From: Amycolatopsis sp. QT-25
Lineage (GTDB): Bacteria; Actinomycetota; Actinomycetes; Mycobacteriales; Pseudonocardiaceae
Assembly (NCBI RefSeq): GCF_029369745.1
Contig: NZ_CP120210.1
Coordinates: 6,634,001-6,698,000 of the forward strand
Length of the DNA stretch: 64,000 nt
Direction: 5' to 3'
Notes under the pieces: model-generated
Told to the model about the DNA's origin: nothing
Seen by the model: only the letters and a program-made list of their open reading frames with translations
The model's database searches: none
Program-made: the position numbers and the translations under genes
Shown here: positions 42,217 through 51,354 of the stretch, piece after piece
Layout of the letters: every line of letters starts with the position of its first letter
Numbering within the stretch: position 1 is the stretch's first letter

Positions 42217-43131
42217 TCAGGCCAGCGCGCGGTCCAAGTCCGGCTCCAGGTAGATCAGCTTCGCCGTCGGCACCTTCGCGCGCACACGCGCTTCGGCGTC
42301 GTCGATGGCCTGCGCGATGTCGGCGGTGTCCAACCCGGGCACCAGCGCGAGCTTCGCGGCCACCAGCATCTCGTCCGGGCCGATGTACAGCGTGCGGATG
42401 TGGATGACCCGCTCGACCTTGCCCGCGGCGAGTTCGTCGACGATCACGTCGAGGTCGGTTTCGGAGGCGCCTTCGCCGATCAGCAGGCTCTTCATCTCGA
42501 TGATCAGGATGATCGCGATGATCCCGAGGAGCACGCCGATCGTGACGGTGCCGATGCCGTCCCACACCGGTTCGCCGGTGATGACCGAGAGCCCGACGCC
42601 CGCGAGCGCGAACACGAGACCGAGCAGCGCGCCCGCGTCCTCCAGGAGTACGACTGGCAGCTCGGGCGTCTTGGCTTGGCGGATGAACGCCCACCAGCCC
42701 GCGTCGCCCTTGATCTTCTTCGATTCCTGGATCGCGGTGTAGAAGGAGTAGCACTCCAGCCCGATCGCCACCACGAGGATGCCGACGGCCACCAGCGGCG
42801 AGGTCAGCGCCTCGGGGTGCGAGATCTTGTGGATGCCCTCGTACAGCGCGAACACCGAGCCGAGGCTGAAGAGCATCAGCGCGACGATGAACGAGTAGAA
42901 GTACCGGTCCCGGCCGAAGCCGAACGGGTGGGTGCGGGTCGCCTTGCGCTGCGAAGTCTTCTGGCCGAGCAGCAGGAGGCCCTGGTTCGAGGTGTCCGCG
43001 AGCGAGTGCACGGACTCGGCCAGCATCGAGGACGACCCCGTGATGAGGAAGCCGGTGAACTTCGCGGCCGCGATTCCGGCGTTCGCCACGAGCGCGGCGA
43101 TGATCGCCTTGGTTCCGCCACCTGCAGACAC
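42217..43131 (-). CDS. Cation diffusion facilitator (CDF) metal transporter
   Basis: 304 residues. Five to six membrane helices; AESVHSLADTSNQGLLLLG near 40-58 carries the HxxxD metal site, and HPFGFGRDRYFYSF is the cytosolic loop of the family. A C-terminal cytosolic domain (about 215-304) with IHIRTLYIGPDEMLVAAKL is present. It exports Zn(II), Fe(II) or Mn(II). GTG 43131 has GGGAG 6 nt upstream; the upstream frame is a non-conserved extension. Divergent from the SARP gene. Confidence 0.88.
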   Translation of the reverse strand: MSAGGGTKAIIAALVANAGIAAAKFTGFLITGSSSMLAESVHSLADTSNQGLLLLGQKTSQRKATRTHPFGFGRDRYFYSFIVALMLFSLGSVFALYEGIHKISHPEALTSPLVAVGILVVAIGLECYSFYTAIQESKKIKGDAGWWAFIRQAKTPELPVVLLEDAGALLGLVFALAGVGLSVITGEPVWDGIGTVTIGVLLGIIAIILIIEMKSLLIGEGASETDLDVIVDELAAGKVERVIHIRTLYIGPDEMLVAAKLALVPGLDTADIAQAIDDAEARVRAKVPTAKLIYLEPDLDRALA

Positions 43132-43275
43132 GTGCAACTCCCCGATTGGTGTCCCGATATGCCGGGTTCGAAGGCTAGCAGTGCAGATGAACCGGTACAC
43201 GGTGGGCGGGACAGGTCACAGAATTGTCGGGCCCCCTCGCTAGTCTCGCCCCTCTCATGACCTGGGGAGGTGCCC

Positions 43276-46200
43276 GTGCCGCGATTCGGCGTGCTCGGAC
43301 CGTTGACGATCGAGAGCCCGTCCGGGCGGCGGACGACGCCGCGCGGCGATCACCAGCGTGCCCTGCTGGCCGTCCTGTTGCTGAACGCGAACTCGCCCGT
43401 CCCGGTCGACGCCCTGGTCGAGACCCTCTGGCCGGAAACGCCCCCGAAGTCGTACGCCTCGAATCTGCACACGTATGTCTCCCGTCTGCGTGCCCGCTTC
43501 GCGGGGCTGGAGATCGAGCGGGACCCACACGGTTACCGGCTGGTGGTCGAGCGCGGCGACCTCGATCTGCTGTCCTTCCGCGAAGCCGCCGCGGCCGGGA
43601 AGGCGGCGGCGCGGGCGGGCGATCCGGCGGCGGCCGCCGGGCACTACCGCCGGGCGCTGGCGGAATGGCGCGGACCGGTCCTGTCCGGGCTGCACGTCCC
43701 CCGGCTCGACGCGGACGTCGCCCGGCTCGAATCGGAGCGGCTCGCCGCCTTCGAAGACTGTGTCGACGCCGAACTGTCCGACGGCAGGCACGCCGAGCTC
43801 ACCGGCGAGCTCCAGGCGATGATCACCGAACATCCCCTGCGCGAACGGCTCGCCGCACAGCTGATGATCGCGTTGCACCGCGCCGGGCGGCAGGCCGATT
43901 CGCTGGCCGTCCATCGCGATCTGCGGGCCACCCTCGTCGAGGAGCTGGGGGTGGAACCCGGCGCCGAGGTCCGCCGCGTGCACGCCGCCGTGTTGCGCGG
44001 GGAGGATCCGGTGCCGGCGGTCAAGCCGGCGCCGGTCTTCCCGATCTGCCAGCTGCCGCCGGACATCGCGGATCTCGCGGGCCGCGAGGACGAGATCGCG
44101 GAACTGTCCGGGCTGCTCGGCGACGGCGCGGGTGTCCCGGTCGCGGTGATCACCGGCCAGCCCGGCGCGGGCAAGTCCACCCTCGCGGTCAGCACCGCCC
44201 ACCGGCTCCGCCGGTCCTTCCCGGACGGGCAGCTGTTCGTCCCGCTGGCCGGCGCCTCCACCCCTCGCGACCTCGCGACCGTCCTCGGCGACCTCTTGCG
44301 CGCGCTGGGCGTCACCGGCCCGGCCATCCCGGACGACGTCGAAGCCCGGGCGGCGGTGTACCGCGGGCGCCTCGCCGACCGGCGGGTCCTCGTGGTGCTC
44401 GACGACGCCGCGAGTCCCGACCAGGTCCGCGCCCTGCTGCCGGGAACCCCGGGCAGCGCCGTCCTGATCACCAGCAGGCGGCGGCTTTCCGGGCTCGCCG
44501 GAGCGGAGCGGCTCGCCCTCGCACCGTTGTCCGGCGCCGAGGCGCTGGCCCTGCTGGCTCGGCTGGCCGGACGCGACCGGGTGGGCGCCGAACCCGCGAA
44601 CGCGGAGCGGATCGCCAAGGCCTGTGGCAATCTCCCGCTGGCGCTGCGGATCGCCGGCAGCAGGCTCGCCATGCGGCCGGGGCTGGCGCTCGGGAAGCTC
44701 GCCGGGAAGCTGGAGGACGAGGTCTCGCGCCTCGACGAACTGCAGGTCAGCGATCTCCAGGTGCGGGGCAGTATCGCGTTGAGCTATCAGGCGCTGAGCC
44801 CGGCGGCGCGCCGCGCTTTCCGGTTGATCGGCCGCAGCCGCACCCTCGACCTTCCCGCGTGGGCGGTGTCGGCCCTGGTCGACGACAGCGCCGACGAGGG
44901 CGCGGACGAGGCCATCGACGAACTCGTCGAGGCCAGTCTCCTCGAAGCCACCGGTCTCGATCCGACGGGTGAGCAGCGGTTCCGCGTGCACGACCTGGTG
45001 CGCGTGTTCGCCACGGAACTCGGCCGGGAACTGGAGACCCGCGCCGAGCGGGTGGCCACGGTCGCGAAGGTGTCGGACGCGGTGCTGTGCCTCGCCGACA
45101 CAGCGGCCCGCCGCCTGCCGAGGACGGTGCCGATGCCGTTGTCGGATCACGACGTTCCCGTGCAGCCCCTGGCGGGCGAACTGGTCGAGCGGCTGCTGCG
45201 CGACCCCGGCACCTGGTTCTCGGTGGAGCGGGCCAATCTGGTCGCCGCCGTCTCGTCGTTGTGCGCCGTCGGCTGGCTGCGGAAAGCGTTGCGAATACTG
45301 GAAAGACTGAGCGCGTACCTGTATTTGCACAGTCATTACACCGATATGCGGACGGCGTACGAGACGTTGCGCGACGCCGCCCGTGAGGCGGGTGACCGGC
45401 ACATCGTGGTCATCGCCGAGGCGAATTTGGCGGTATTGCAGCATGTTCGCGGCGAGTACGAACGCGCCGTCGAGGGCTACCGCGAATGTTCGAGGGAATT
45501 GGCGGAGCTGGGCGACCTGGCCACGCGGGCGTGGGTGGAGACCAATCTGGCGCACAGCCTGGTCGGCCTCGGCCGGGCCGGGGAATCGCTGCACGCCGCG
45601 ACCCAGGCTCGCGAACTGTCCACTGTGGAGGATTCCGGAACCCACGCCAGGCGAGCGGAATCCGCCGCTCTGCACAGGCTGGGGAAGATCTCCGAGGCGC
45701 TGGAAATCGACCGCCGGATTCTCGTCCAAGCGCGTGAAAGCGGCGACGAACGCCAGCTCGGTGTCGCCCTGCAAGGTCTTTCGTGGTCGCTGATGCTCGA
45801 CGGGTGTCCCGCGGAGGCACTGGAAACGATCGAGGAATCGGTCCGGGTGCTGCGCCGGACGACGGCGAAATCGGCGCTGGCGAAGTCGTTGCGCACCCAG
45901 GGCGCCATCCTCGCGGGCGCCGGACGGCGTGCCGGCGCGGTGAAGGCCTACGAGAACGCGCGTCGGCTGGCCGGAGCGCTCGAAGAGCGGCCGAGGGAGC
46001 TTTCCTGCACGCGGGCGATCGCCGCGAGCTGGATCGGCGACGGCCGGGCCGATCGCGCGATCCCCGTGCTGCGCCGCTGTCTCGACGAATTCCGGGCCAT
46101 GGGCGGGAAACCCGCGACAGGCCTCACCCTGCACGTGTTGCGCAGAGCGTACGAGGCCGTCGGGGAAACGAAAGCGGCCGAGGCGGCGGGCGAAGAGGCG

Positions 46201-46284
46201 AAGCGATTGGAAGTCCCCCACGACGCCAACGCTTCGACCCTTGTCCGGTTGCTGTTGTCGCTCACCGAACCCGCCCCGGCCTGA
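43276..46284 (+). CDS. AfsR/SARP-family regulator with NB-ARC and TPR domains
   Basis: 1002 residues from GTG 43276 (GGGGAGG 5 nt upstream). N-terminal OmpR-like winged helix (FGVLGPLTIESPSGRRT to about 90), BTAD (about 95-240, ADSLAVHRDLRATLVEELGVEPG), NB-ARC ATPase (P-loop TGQPGAGKST near 295, VLVVLDDAASPDQVRALLPG, GNLPLALRIAG), and TPR-like helices to the end. Such proteins usually activate secondary metabolism; no cluster is present here, so targets are elsewhere or pleiotropic. A hairpin follows the stop codon. Confidence 0.9.
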   Translation: MPRFGVLGPLTIESPSGRRTTPRGDHQRALLAVLLLNANSPVPVDALVETLWPETPPKSYASNLHTYVSRLRARFAGLEIERDPHGYRLVVERGDLDLLSFREAAAAGKAAARAGDPAAAAGHYRRALAEWRGPVLSGLHVPRLDADVARLESERLAAFEDCVDAELSDGRHAELTGELQAMITEHPLRERLAAQLMIALHRAGRQADSLAVHRDLRATLVEELGVEPGAEVRRVHAAVLRGEDPVPAVKPAPVFPICQLPPDIADLAGREDEIAELSGLLGDGAGVPVAVITGQPGAGKSTLAVSTAHRLRRSFPDGQLFVPLAGASTPRDLATVLGDLLRALGVTGPAIPDDVEARAAVYRGRLADRRVLVVLDDAASPDQVRALLPGTPGSAVLITSRRRLSGLAGAERLALAPLSGAEALALLARLAGRDRVGAEPANAERIAKACGNLPLALRIAGSRLAMRPGLALGKLAGKLEDEVSRLDELQVSDLQVRGSIALSYQALSPAARRAFRLIGRSRTLDLPAWAVSALVDDSADEGADEAIDELVEASLLEATGLDPTGEQRFRVHDLVRVFATELGRELETRAERVATVAKVSDAVLCLADTAARRLPRTVPMPLSDHDVPVQPLAGELVERLLRDPGTWFSVERANLVAAVSSLCAVGWLRKALRILERLSAYLYLHSHYTDMRTAYETLRDAAREAGDRHIVVIAEANLAVLQHVRGEYERAVEGYRECSRELAELGDLATRAWVETNLAHSLVGLGRAGESLHAATQARELSTVEDSGTHARRAESAALHRLGKISEALEIDRRILVQARESGDERQLGVALQGLSWSLMLDGCPAEALETIEESVRVLRRTTAKSALAKSLRTQGAILAGAGRRAGAVKAYENARRLAGALEERPRELSCTRAIAASWIGDGRADRAIPVLRRCLDEFRAMGGKPATGLTLHVLRRAYEAVGETKAAEAAGEEAKRLEVPHDANASTLVRLLLSLTEPAPA

Positions 46285-46286
46285 CC

Positions 46287-46320
46287 GGGTGGTGCCCGAC
46301 CCCTCAGACGGGCACCACCC
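46287..46320. terminator. Hairpin terminator of the SARP gene
   Basis: GGGTGGTGCCCG - 10 nt - CGGGCACCACCC immediately after the stop codon; 12-bp perfect arms. Confidence 0.8.
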
Positions 46321-46325
46321 GGAAA

Positions 46326-46411
46326 TCTCCATCACTCGGAAGTCACCATCACTCAAGGTCGCCATCACTCGAGGTCGTCGCCATCACTCGAGGTCTCCAT
46401 CACTCAAGGTC
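46326..46411. repeat. Short tandem repeat array
   Basis: Five copies of TCNCCATCACTCRAGG (16-19 bp each, TCGTC inserted in the fourth). Copies differ at one to three bases. Non-coding. Confidence 0.8.
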
Positions 46412-46438
46412 ACAGCGCGGCGGCCTTGTCTCACGCCG

Positions 46439-46612
46439 CTAGGCGGAGAGCCAGGTCAGCGTGATCACCAGCACACCGCCGGCCGTGGCGTCCCACACCG
46501 GCGGCGAGGCCGGCCCGAGTCGTGCGACCGCGACCGCGGCGAGCGGAGCGGTGGGGCGCGCGGAGACCGGCACCCGGTAGGCACGCCCGCTCGCCCGCGT
46601 CGGGATGAGAAG
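46439..46612 (-). pseudogene. Possible C-terminal remnant of a lost gene
   Basis: A frame without start codon support, ending VARLGPASPPVWDATAGG then VLVITLTWLSA and a stop. It reads like the C-terminus of a real protein (balanced composition, hydrophobic end) unlike its neighbouring frames, but I recognise no family. Weak call. Confidence 0.25.
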
Positions 46613-46736
46613 TCACTACTGCTGCTCCTTGGCTATCGACCTCCGGGACGAGCCGACACCAAGCGCCGGGTCACCCCTTCGGGTGATAGTTACGGAAGCC
46701 ACCACACGGAACGCACACACTTCGGCCCGGCGAGAC

Positions 46737-46802
46737 CCGCAATTCGGCACCTGGTCGCGGTCCTTGCCCGGGCAAGGACCGCAACCAGGTGCCGAATTGC
46801 GG
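46737..46802. repeat. Palindrome family A, copy 4 (best preserved)
   Basis: CCGCAATTCGGCACCTGGTC-GCGGTCCTTGC-CCGG-GCAAGGACCGC-AACCAGGTGCCGAATTGCGG: arms of about 31 bp with a single mismatch. It ends 12 bp beyond the manA stop codon. Confidence 0.92.
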
Positions 46803-46814
46803 GGAGGGAGTGGG

Positions 46815-48083
46815 CTAGCAGGTGCCGGCGGTGGCGCGGAACACCTGGGTGCGCTCAGCGGAAAGCGGCCGCACGCGGACGGCGGGGTCGGCGGCCGGGA
46901 GCCACACCGACTGGCCGCGACGGAGTTCGACCTGCTCGCCGTCGTCGGCCGTGACCAGCAGGCTGCCGGCGGTGCACAGCAGGATCTGCGGGCCGACGTC
47001 GTGGACGGCGACCTCGCCGCCGTCCCCGGCCTCCCATTCGATCCGCGACAGCTCGAACTCCGGCGCGTCGGTGCGGTACACCGAGAGCCGCCGGTCCGAG
47101 GCGGTCTTTCCCGCCGAGGGCCCGCCGGCATCGCCGCACTCGCCGCGCTGGACCGGCATCTCGCCGCACGCGAAGTCGACGACGCGGAGCAGCTCCGGCA
47201 CGTCGACGTGCTTGGGGGTCAGTCCGCAGCGCAGGATGTTGTCCGAGTTCGCCAGGATCTCGACGGCGGTGCCGTGCAGGTACAGGTGGAGATTGCCGGC
47301 GGGCAGGTAGATCGCCTCGCCCGCGCTGAGGGTGAGCCGGTTGAGCAGCAGCGCCGCGAGCACCCCCGCGTCCCGCGGATGCGCTTCGCCGAGTTCGAGG
47401 ATGGTCCGGCATTCGACGTCGAACTCGCCGCGTTCCCGGACGTGTTTCACACACGAATCGAGGACCTCGGGCAGCAGTTCGTCGAGCGCGGCCTGCGGCA
47501 GCGTGATCCAGGTGGTGAACAGCGCCCGCAGTCCGGCCGGGTCCGGCTGTGCCTCCAGCAGCACCGCGTACTTCGCCAACCCCGGCGTTTCGATCGCCTT
47601 CAGCAGCGACATCGTGCGTTCCGGGGCACGGAAGCCCGCCAGCGCGTGGAACTCGGTCAGCGCGCAGACGAGTTCCGGTTTCGCCGTCGGATCCGGGTAG
47701 TTGCGGTTCGAGGCGTCGCGCGGGATCCCCGCCGACTCCTCGCGCGCGTATCCCTCCGCCGCCTGCGCGGCCGAGGGGTGCGCCTGCATCGAAAGCGGCT
47801 CTTCGGCGGCGAGGATCTTCAGCAGGAACGGCAGCCTGCCGCCCCAGCGTCCGGCGCAGGCGGTGCCGAGCTGGCCGACCGGATCGGCTTCGACGAGCTC
47901 CAGCAGGCTCCGCTCGGTGCCGTCCGGGCCGATGACGTGGGACGGGTCACCGGGGTGGGCGCCCATCCACAGCTCCGCCTCCGGATGCGGCGCCGGCACC
48001 GGTCGCCCCAGCAGCTCGGGGATCGTCGTTCTCGACCCCCACGCGTAGGGCCGCACCGCATTGCGCAGCAGCTCCACTGTCAC
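46815..48083 (-). CDS. manA: Mannose-6-phosphate isomerase
   Basis: 422 residues. Converts fructose-6-P and mannose-6-P, supplying GDP-mannose for glycans and phosphatidylinositol mannosides. RPYAWGSRTTIPELLG at the start, SMQAHPS with the zinc His, and PAGNLHLYLHGTAVEILANSDNILRCGLTPKHVDV are class I signatures. GTG 48083 has GAGGAG 5 nt upstream. It lies in the order manB - Trm112-like - SIS protein - manA, as in M. tuberculosis. Confidence 0.93.
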   Translation of the reverse strand: MTVELLRNAVRPYAWGSRTTIPELLGRPVPAPHPEAELWMGAHPGDPSHVIGPDGTERSLLELVEADPVGQLGTACAGRWGGRLPFLLKILAAEEPLSMQAHPSAAQAAEGYAREESAGIPRDASNRNYPDPTAKPELVCALTEFHALAGFRAPERTMSLLKAIETPGLAKYAVLLEAQPDPAGLRALFTTWITLPQAALDELLPEVLDSCVKHVRERGEFDVECRTILELGEAHPRDAGVLAALLLNRLTLSAGEAIYLPAGNLHLYLHGTAVEILANSDNILRCGLTPKHVDVPELLRVVDFACGEMPVQRGECGDAGGPSAGKTASDRRLSVYRTDAPEFELSRIEWEAGDGGEVAVHDVGPQILLCTAGSLLVTADDGEQVELRRGQSVWLPAADPAVRVRPLSAERTQVFRATAGTC

Positions 48084-48143
48084 CTCAACTCCTCGCCGGG
48101 CACGGGTGGTGCCGGCCCTCATTGCCTACGTCGCGCCCGGGAT

Positions 48144-49235
48144 TCACGCCGTCGCGGGCGTGTACCTCCCGGCGCCGCCGATGCTGCCGACGGCCAGCCC
48201 CAGATAGACCGCGGCCAGCTCGAAACGCAGCGCGAGAACGGCCGCACGCACGATCTCGTCCGTTTCGATCTCTTCGGCCGGGGCGAGCACATCCGCACCG
48301 GGTAGCAGGTCTTCCGCCTGATAACGGGCCGCGTCCGCGGCCGGTCCCGTCCGCACCGAGAGGAGCAGCACCCTCGGCGCCGAACCGCTCCCCTCCTCCG
48401 GGTCCGCGAAGATATCGCGATCCCGGCCGCCGGACAACGCCGCCCGCCGCAACGCGGGCCTGGCCAGTGCCTGTCGGTAGTCCGCCGCGTCACAGACGAC
48501 GGCGGCGTGCGCGGCGAACGCGTGGGCCGCGTGCTCGGCGACGGCGACCGCGACCGGGTCCAGCCCCCACAGCAGTGGCTGCCGCTCGGCCATCTTCAGC
48601 GCCATCGCCTTGGCCGGGTTCGCGAACGAATCCCTGGCCAGGTAGTCCTTCTCGGCTTCCGCGTCGAGGTGGTCGGCGAGCTGCTCCAGATCGGCCACGA
48701 GCAGGCCGAGCGCGTTCGCGGTGAGCAGGGCCGCGGCGAGCCCGCGCGGGAAGGCCATTTCCGGCGGGACCGGGAGCCTCGGGGCGAGCAGCAGACCCTT
48801 GCCCGCGACGGCGGCCGCGACCGGTCCTTCGGCGGGCGCGGACAGCACGACCGTCGCCCCGAACCGGGCAGCCCGTTCCAGGGAGGCGGCCAGCTCGCGA
48901 TCACCGGCGTCGTCGGTGTGCGCGAAGACGACGTCGAGTGCGCCGATCCAGCTCGGCACCACCTCGGCGACGACCACGGGCACCGGGCACGACGGGGTGA
49001 GGAGCGCGCCGATCATCCGGGTCAGCGTCCGGCTGACGCCCGGCCGGTCGATCAGCACGAGCGACCGCGGGCGGCCGACGTCCAGGCGATCGCTCAGCTC
49101 GAGTTCGGCCGCGGCTTCGGCCGTCGCCCGGACCTGGGCGCCCGCCATCGCGGCGGCACGGAGAAGCCCCGCGGTGTCGGCCTCGGCCAGCCTCGCGGGA
49201 TCGTCGAGCAGGGAATCGTCAGGGGCCGTCGGCAT
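48144..49235 (-). CDS. SIS-domain protein, phosphoglucose/phosphomannose isomerase-like (Rv3256c-like)
   Basis: 363 residues. The N-terminal part has SLVLIDRPGVSRTLTRMIGALL and VPVVVAEVVPSWIGALDVVFAHT, a degenerate sugar-isomerase (SIS) fold; the C-terminal part contains a helix-rich segment LGLAVGSIGGAGRYTP. A conserved companion of manA and manB in actinobacteria; catalysis unproven. ATG 49235 is preferred (GGATGG 5 nt upstream); it overlaps the Trm112-like gene by 17 bp. Confidence 0.75.
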   Translation of the reverse strand: MPTAPDDSLLDDPARLAEADTAGLLRAAAMAGAQVRATAEAAAELELSDRLDVGRPRSLVLIDRPGVSRTLTRMIGALLTPSCPVPVVVAEVVPSWIGALDVVFAHTDDAGDRELAASLERAARFGATVVLSAPAEGPVAAAVAGKGLLLAPRLPVPPEMAFPRGLAAALLTANALGLLVADLEQLADHLDAEAEKDYLARDSFANPAKAMALKMAERQPLLWGLDPVAVAVAEHAAHAFAAHAAVVCDAADYRQALARPALRRAALSGGRDRDIFADPEEGSGSAPRVLLLSVRTGPAADAARYQAEDLLPGADVLAPAEEIETDEIVRAAVLALRFELAAVYLGLAVGSIGGAGRYTPATA

Positions 49236-49440
49236 GATCGCCATCCGGGGTCGTCGGCGCGGTGGCTTCGTCCAGCAACAGTACCGGGATTCCATCACGG
49301 ACCGGATACACCCGACCGCACTCGGTGCAGGTCAGTGCGTCGGCCTCCGGGTCGGCCGTCGTCCCCGGCCGCAGCGGCGCGTGATCGGGGGACGGGCAGG
49401 CCAGGATCTCCAGCAACTGTGCGTCGAACGTGACGGCCAT
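49219..49440 (-). CDS. Trm112-family small zinc-ribbon-like protein
   Basis: 73 residues. LLEILACPSPDH then LTCTECGRVYPVRDGIPVLL with Cys15, Cys38 and Cys41 is the Trm112 pattern (Pfam UPF0434/Trm112p). Trm112 proteins activate methyltransferases; the bacterial role is unclear. It overlaps the SIS-domain gene. Confidence 0.85.
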   Translation of the reverse strand: MAVTFDAQLLEILACPSPDHAPLRPGTTADPEADALTCTECGRVYPVRDGIPVLLLDEATAPTTPDGDHADGP

Positions 49441-49492
49441 GGTTACTCCCTACCTGTGGGACGTCGCTCTGGGTGTGTTCACGCCACCTTCG

Positions 49493-50848
49493 TCACCCAC
49501 GGACGATCGCCAACACGTCTTCGGTCAGCGCCCGGACGGCCTCGGCGTCGGCGGCCTCGACGTTCAGGCGGAGCAGCGGCTCGGTGTTGGACGGGCGCAG
49601 GTTGAACCAGCCGCCACCGGGCAGCTGCACGGTGAGCCCGTCCAGTTCGTCGATTTCGACGCCGTCGCGGGCACCGAACGCGTCCTTGACCGCCATCATG
49701 CGCGCGACCTGGTCGTCGACCGTCGAGTTGATCTCACCGGAGGCCGCGTAACGCGAGTACTCCGCCGTCAGCTCGGACAGCGGGCCCGTCTGCTCGCCGA
49801 GGGCGGCGAGGACGTGCAGCGCGGCCAGCATGCCGGTGTCGGCGCGCCAGAAGTCGCGGAAGTAGTAGTGAGCGGAGTGCTCTCCGCCGAAGATCGCGCC
49901 GGTCTTGGCCATCTCGGCCTTGATGAACGAGTGCCCGACCCGGGTGCGCACCGGCTTGCCGCCGTGCTCGGCGACGATCTCCGGGACACCCTTCGACGTG
50001 ATCAGGTTGTGGATGACGGTGCCGCCCGGCTCCTTCTCCAGCTCCCGGATCGCGACGAGCGCGGTGATGGCGCTCGGCGACACCGGCTCGCCGCGCTCGT
50101 CGACGACGAAACAGCGGTCCGCGTCGCCGTCGAAGGCGAGACCCGCGTCGGCGCCTTCTTCGCGCACCTTCGCCTGGAGGTCGACGATGTTCTTCGGGTC
50201 GAGCGGGTTGGCCTCGTGATTCGGGAAGTTTCCGTCGAGCTCGAAGTACATCGGCACGACCTCGATGGGCAGGCCCGCGAAGACCGTCGGGACGGTGTGG
50301 CCGCCCATGCCGTTGCCCGCGTCGACGACGATCTTCAGCGGGCGGCTGCCGGACAGGTCGACGAGTTTGCGCAGGTACGCCGCGTAGTCCGCGAGGACGT
50401 CCTTCTCGGTCACCGCACCGCGCTGGCCCGCGAAAGCGGGCACGCCCTGCTCGACGGTGTCGCGGATCTCCGCGAGACCGGAGTCCTGGCCGACCGGGGC
50501 GGCGCCGGAGCGGCACAGCTTGATGCCGTTGTACCGCGCCGGATTGTGACTGGCGGTGAACATGGCGCCCGGCAGGTTGAGCGATCCGGACGCGAAGTAC
50601 AGCTGGTCGGTGCTGGCGAGGCCGATCGACACGACGTCGAGGCCCTGCGAGGTCACGCCGTCGGAGAAGGCGGCGGACAGCTCGGGCGAGGAGTCGCGCA
50701 TGTCGTGGCCGATGACGATCGCGTCCGACTCGGGTTTGATCAACAGGGCGAAGGCCGAGCCGAGGTCGCGGACGAGTGCCGCGTCCAACTGCTCACCGAC
50801 CACGCCGCGAATGTCATAGGCCTTTACGATGCCCGAAAGGTCTGGCAC
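49493..50848 (-). CDS. manB: Phosphomannomutase/phosphoglucomutase
   Basis: 451 residues. Alpha-D-phosphohexomutase with VKAYDIRGVVG at 8-18, the phosphoserine loop MFTASHNPARYNG near 95-107, the metal loop DGDADRC near 240, GGEHSAHYYF and the phosphate-binding loop RPSNTEPLLRLN at the C-terminus. It interconverts mannose-6-P and mannose-1-P. GTG 50848 has GGGGAG 5 nt upstream. Confidence 0.93.
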   Translation of the reverse strand: MPDLSGIVKAYDIRGVVGEQLDAALVRDLGSAFALLIKPESDAIVIGHDMRDSSPELSAAFSDGVTSQGLDVVSIGLASTDQLYFASGSLNLPGAMFTASHNPARYNGIKLCRSGAAPVGQDSGLAEIRDTVEQGVPAFAGQRGAVTEKDVLADYAAYLRKLVDLSGSRPLKIVVDAGNGMGGHTVPTVFAGLPIEVVPMYFELDGNFPNHEANPLDPKNIVDLQAKVREEGADAGLAFDGDADRCFVVDERGEPVSPSAITALVAIRELEKEPGGTVIHNLITSKGVPEIVAEHGGKPVRTRVGHSFIKAEMAKTGAIFGGEHSAHYYFRDFWRADTGMLAALHVLAALGEQTGPLSELTAEYSRYAASGEINSTVDDQVARMMAVKDAFGARDGVEIDELDGLTVQLPGGGWFNLRPSNTEPLLRLNVEAADAEAVRALTEDVLAIVRG

Positions 50849-50920
50849 GCCTGCTCCCCGCCAATAGTCTCGTTACAACGCCCTCTGGCGCGCTCGAAAG
50901 CCTACCGGCGAGCCCCTGTG

Positions 50921-51274
50921 TCAGGCTCGGCCGGGCAGGACGCGCAGGTGGCCGCGCCTGCCGGAGGGTCCCTCGGGTTCAGGCTCGGGCGCGGGCTTGT
51001 CGGAGCGGCCCGCTTCACGCACGGCCTCGGCCAGCGCGGTCAACTCGTCCGCCGACGGGTCCGGCGCGGCGAACGCCCCTTCGTGCCGGACGACCTCCCA
51101 GCCCTTGGGCACGGTCAGCCGGAGAGCGTGGGCTTCGCAAAGGTCGTAGGAGTGCGGCTCGCTCGCGGTGGCCAGTGGGCCCACGACGGCTGTCGAATCG
51201 CTGTAGGCATACGTGAGCGTGGCGACAGCGGGTTCGAGACAACCCGTTCGCGAACACTTTCGTACGCTCCGCAC
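50921..51274 (-). CDS. DUF3499 family protein (Rv3258c-like)
   Basis: 117 residues. CSRTGCLEPAVATLTYAYSD-STAVVGPLA then HSYDLCEAHALRLTVPKGWEVVR: four Cys/His pairs suggest a zinc-binding fold. A conserved actinobacterial protein of unknown function. GTG 51274 lies 8 nt after a TATCGT box, so probably leaderless. A much longer upstream frame is Arg-rich and not conserved. Confidence 0.85.
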   Translation of the reverse strand: MRSVRKCSRTGCLEPAVATLTYAYSDSTAVVGPLATASEPHSYDLCEAHALRLTVPKGWEVVRHEGAFAAPDPSADELTALAEAVREAGRSDKPAPEPEPEGPSGRRGHLRVLPGRA

Positions 51275-51341
51275 GATCGAGAACGATAGCGCGTCGCGAG
51301 CCGGGCGTACCGGCGACACGCGCTTTGATTCGCCGAGCGCG

Positions 51342-51347
51342 TACCCT
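51342..51347 (+). promoter_or_regulatory. -10 box of a leaderless promoter (metallopeptidase)
   Basis: TACCCT ends 7 nt before GTG 51355, identical in sequence and spacing to the lipid kinase promoter at 5492. The divergent DUF3499 gene has TATCGT at 51283-51288. Confidence 0.5.
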
Positions 51348-51354
51348 TCGGTTC

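Larger units (their letters stand above)
46285..46814. other. Intergenic region with terminator, tandem repeats, gene remnant and palindrome A
   Basis: 530 bp without an intact gene: terminator (46287-46320), a 16-19-bp tandem array (46326-46411), an open C-terminal-like remnant on the minus strand (46439-46612) and palindrome family A (46737-46802). Confidence 0.6.

Noticed and set aside
43255..46368. Open frame of about 1037 codons antisense to the SARP gene
   Set aside because: Shadow of codon third-position GC bias; Arg/Gly/Gln-rich with no motifs.
46326..46411. Possible CRISPR array
   Set aside because: Units are contiguous with no spacers of constant size and no cas genes are present.
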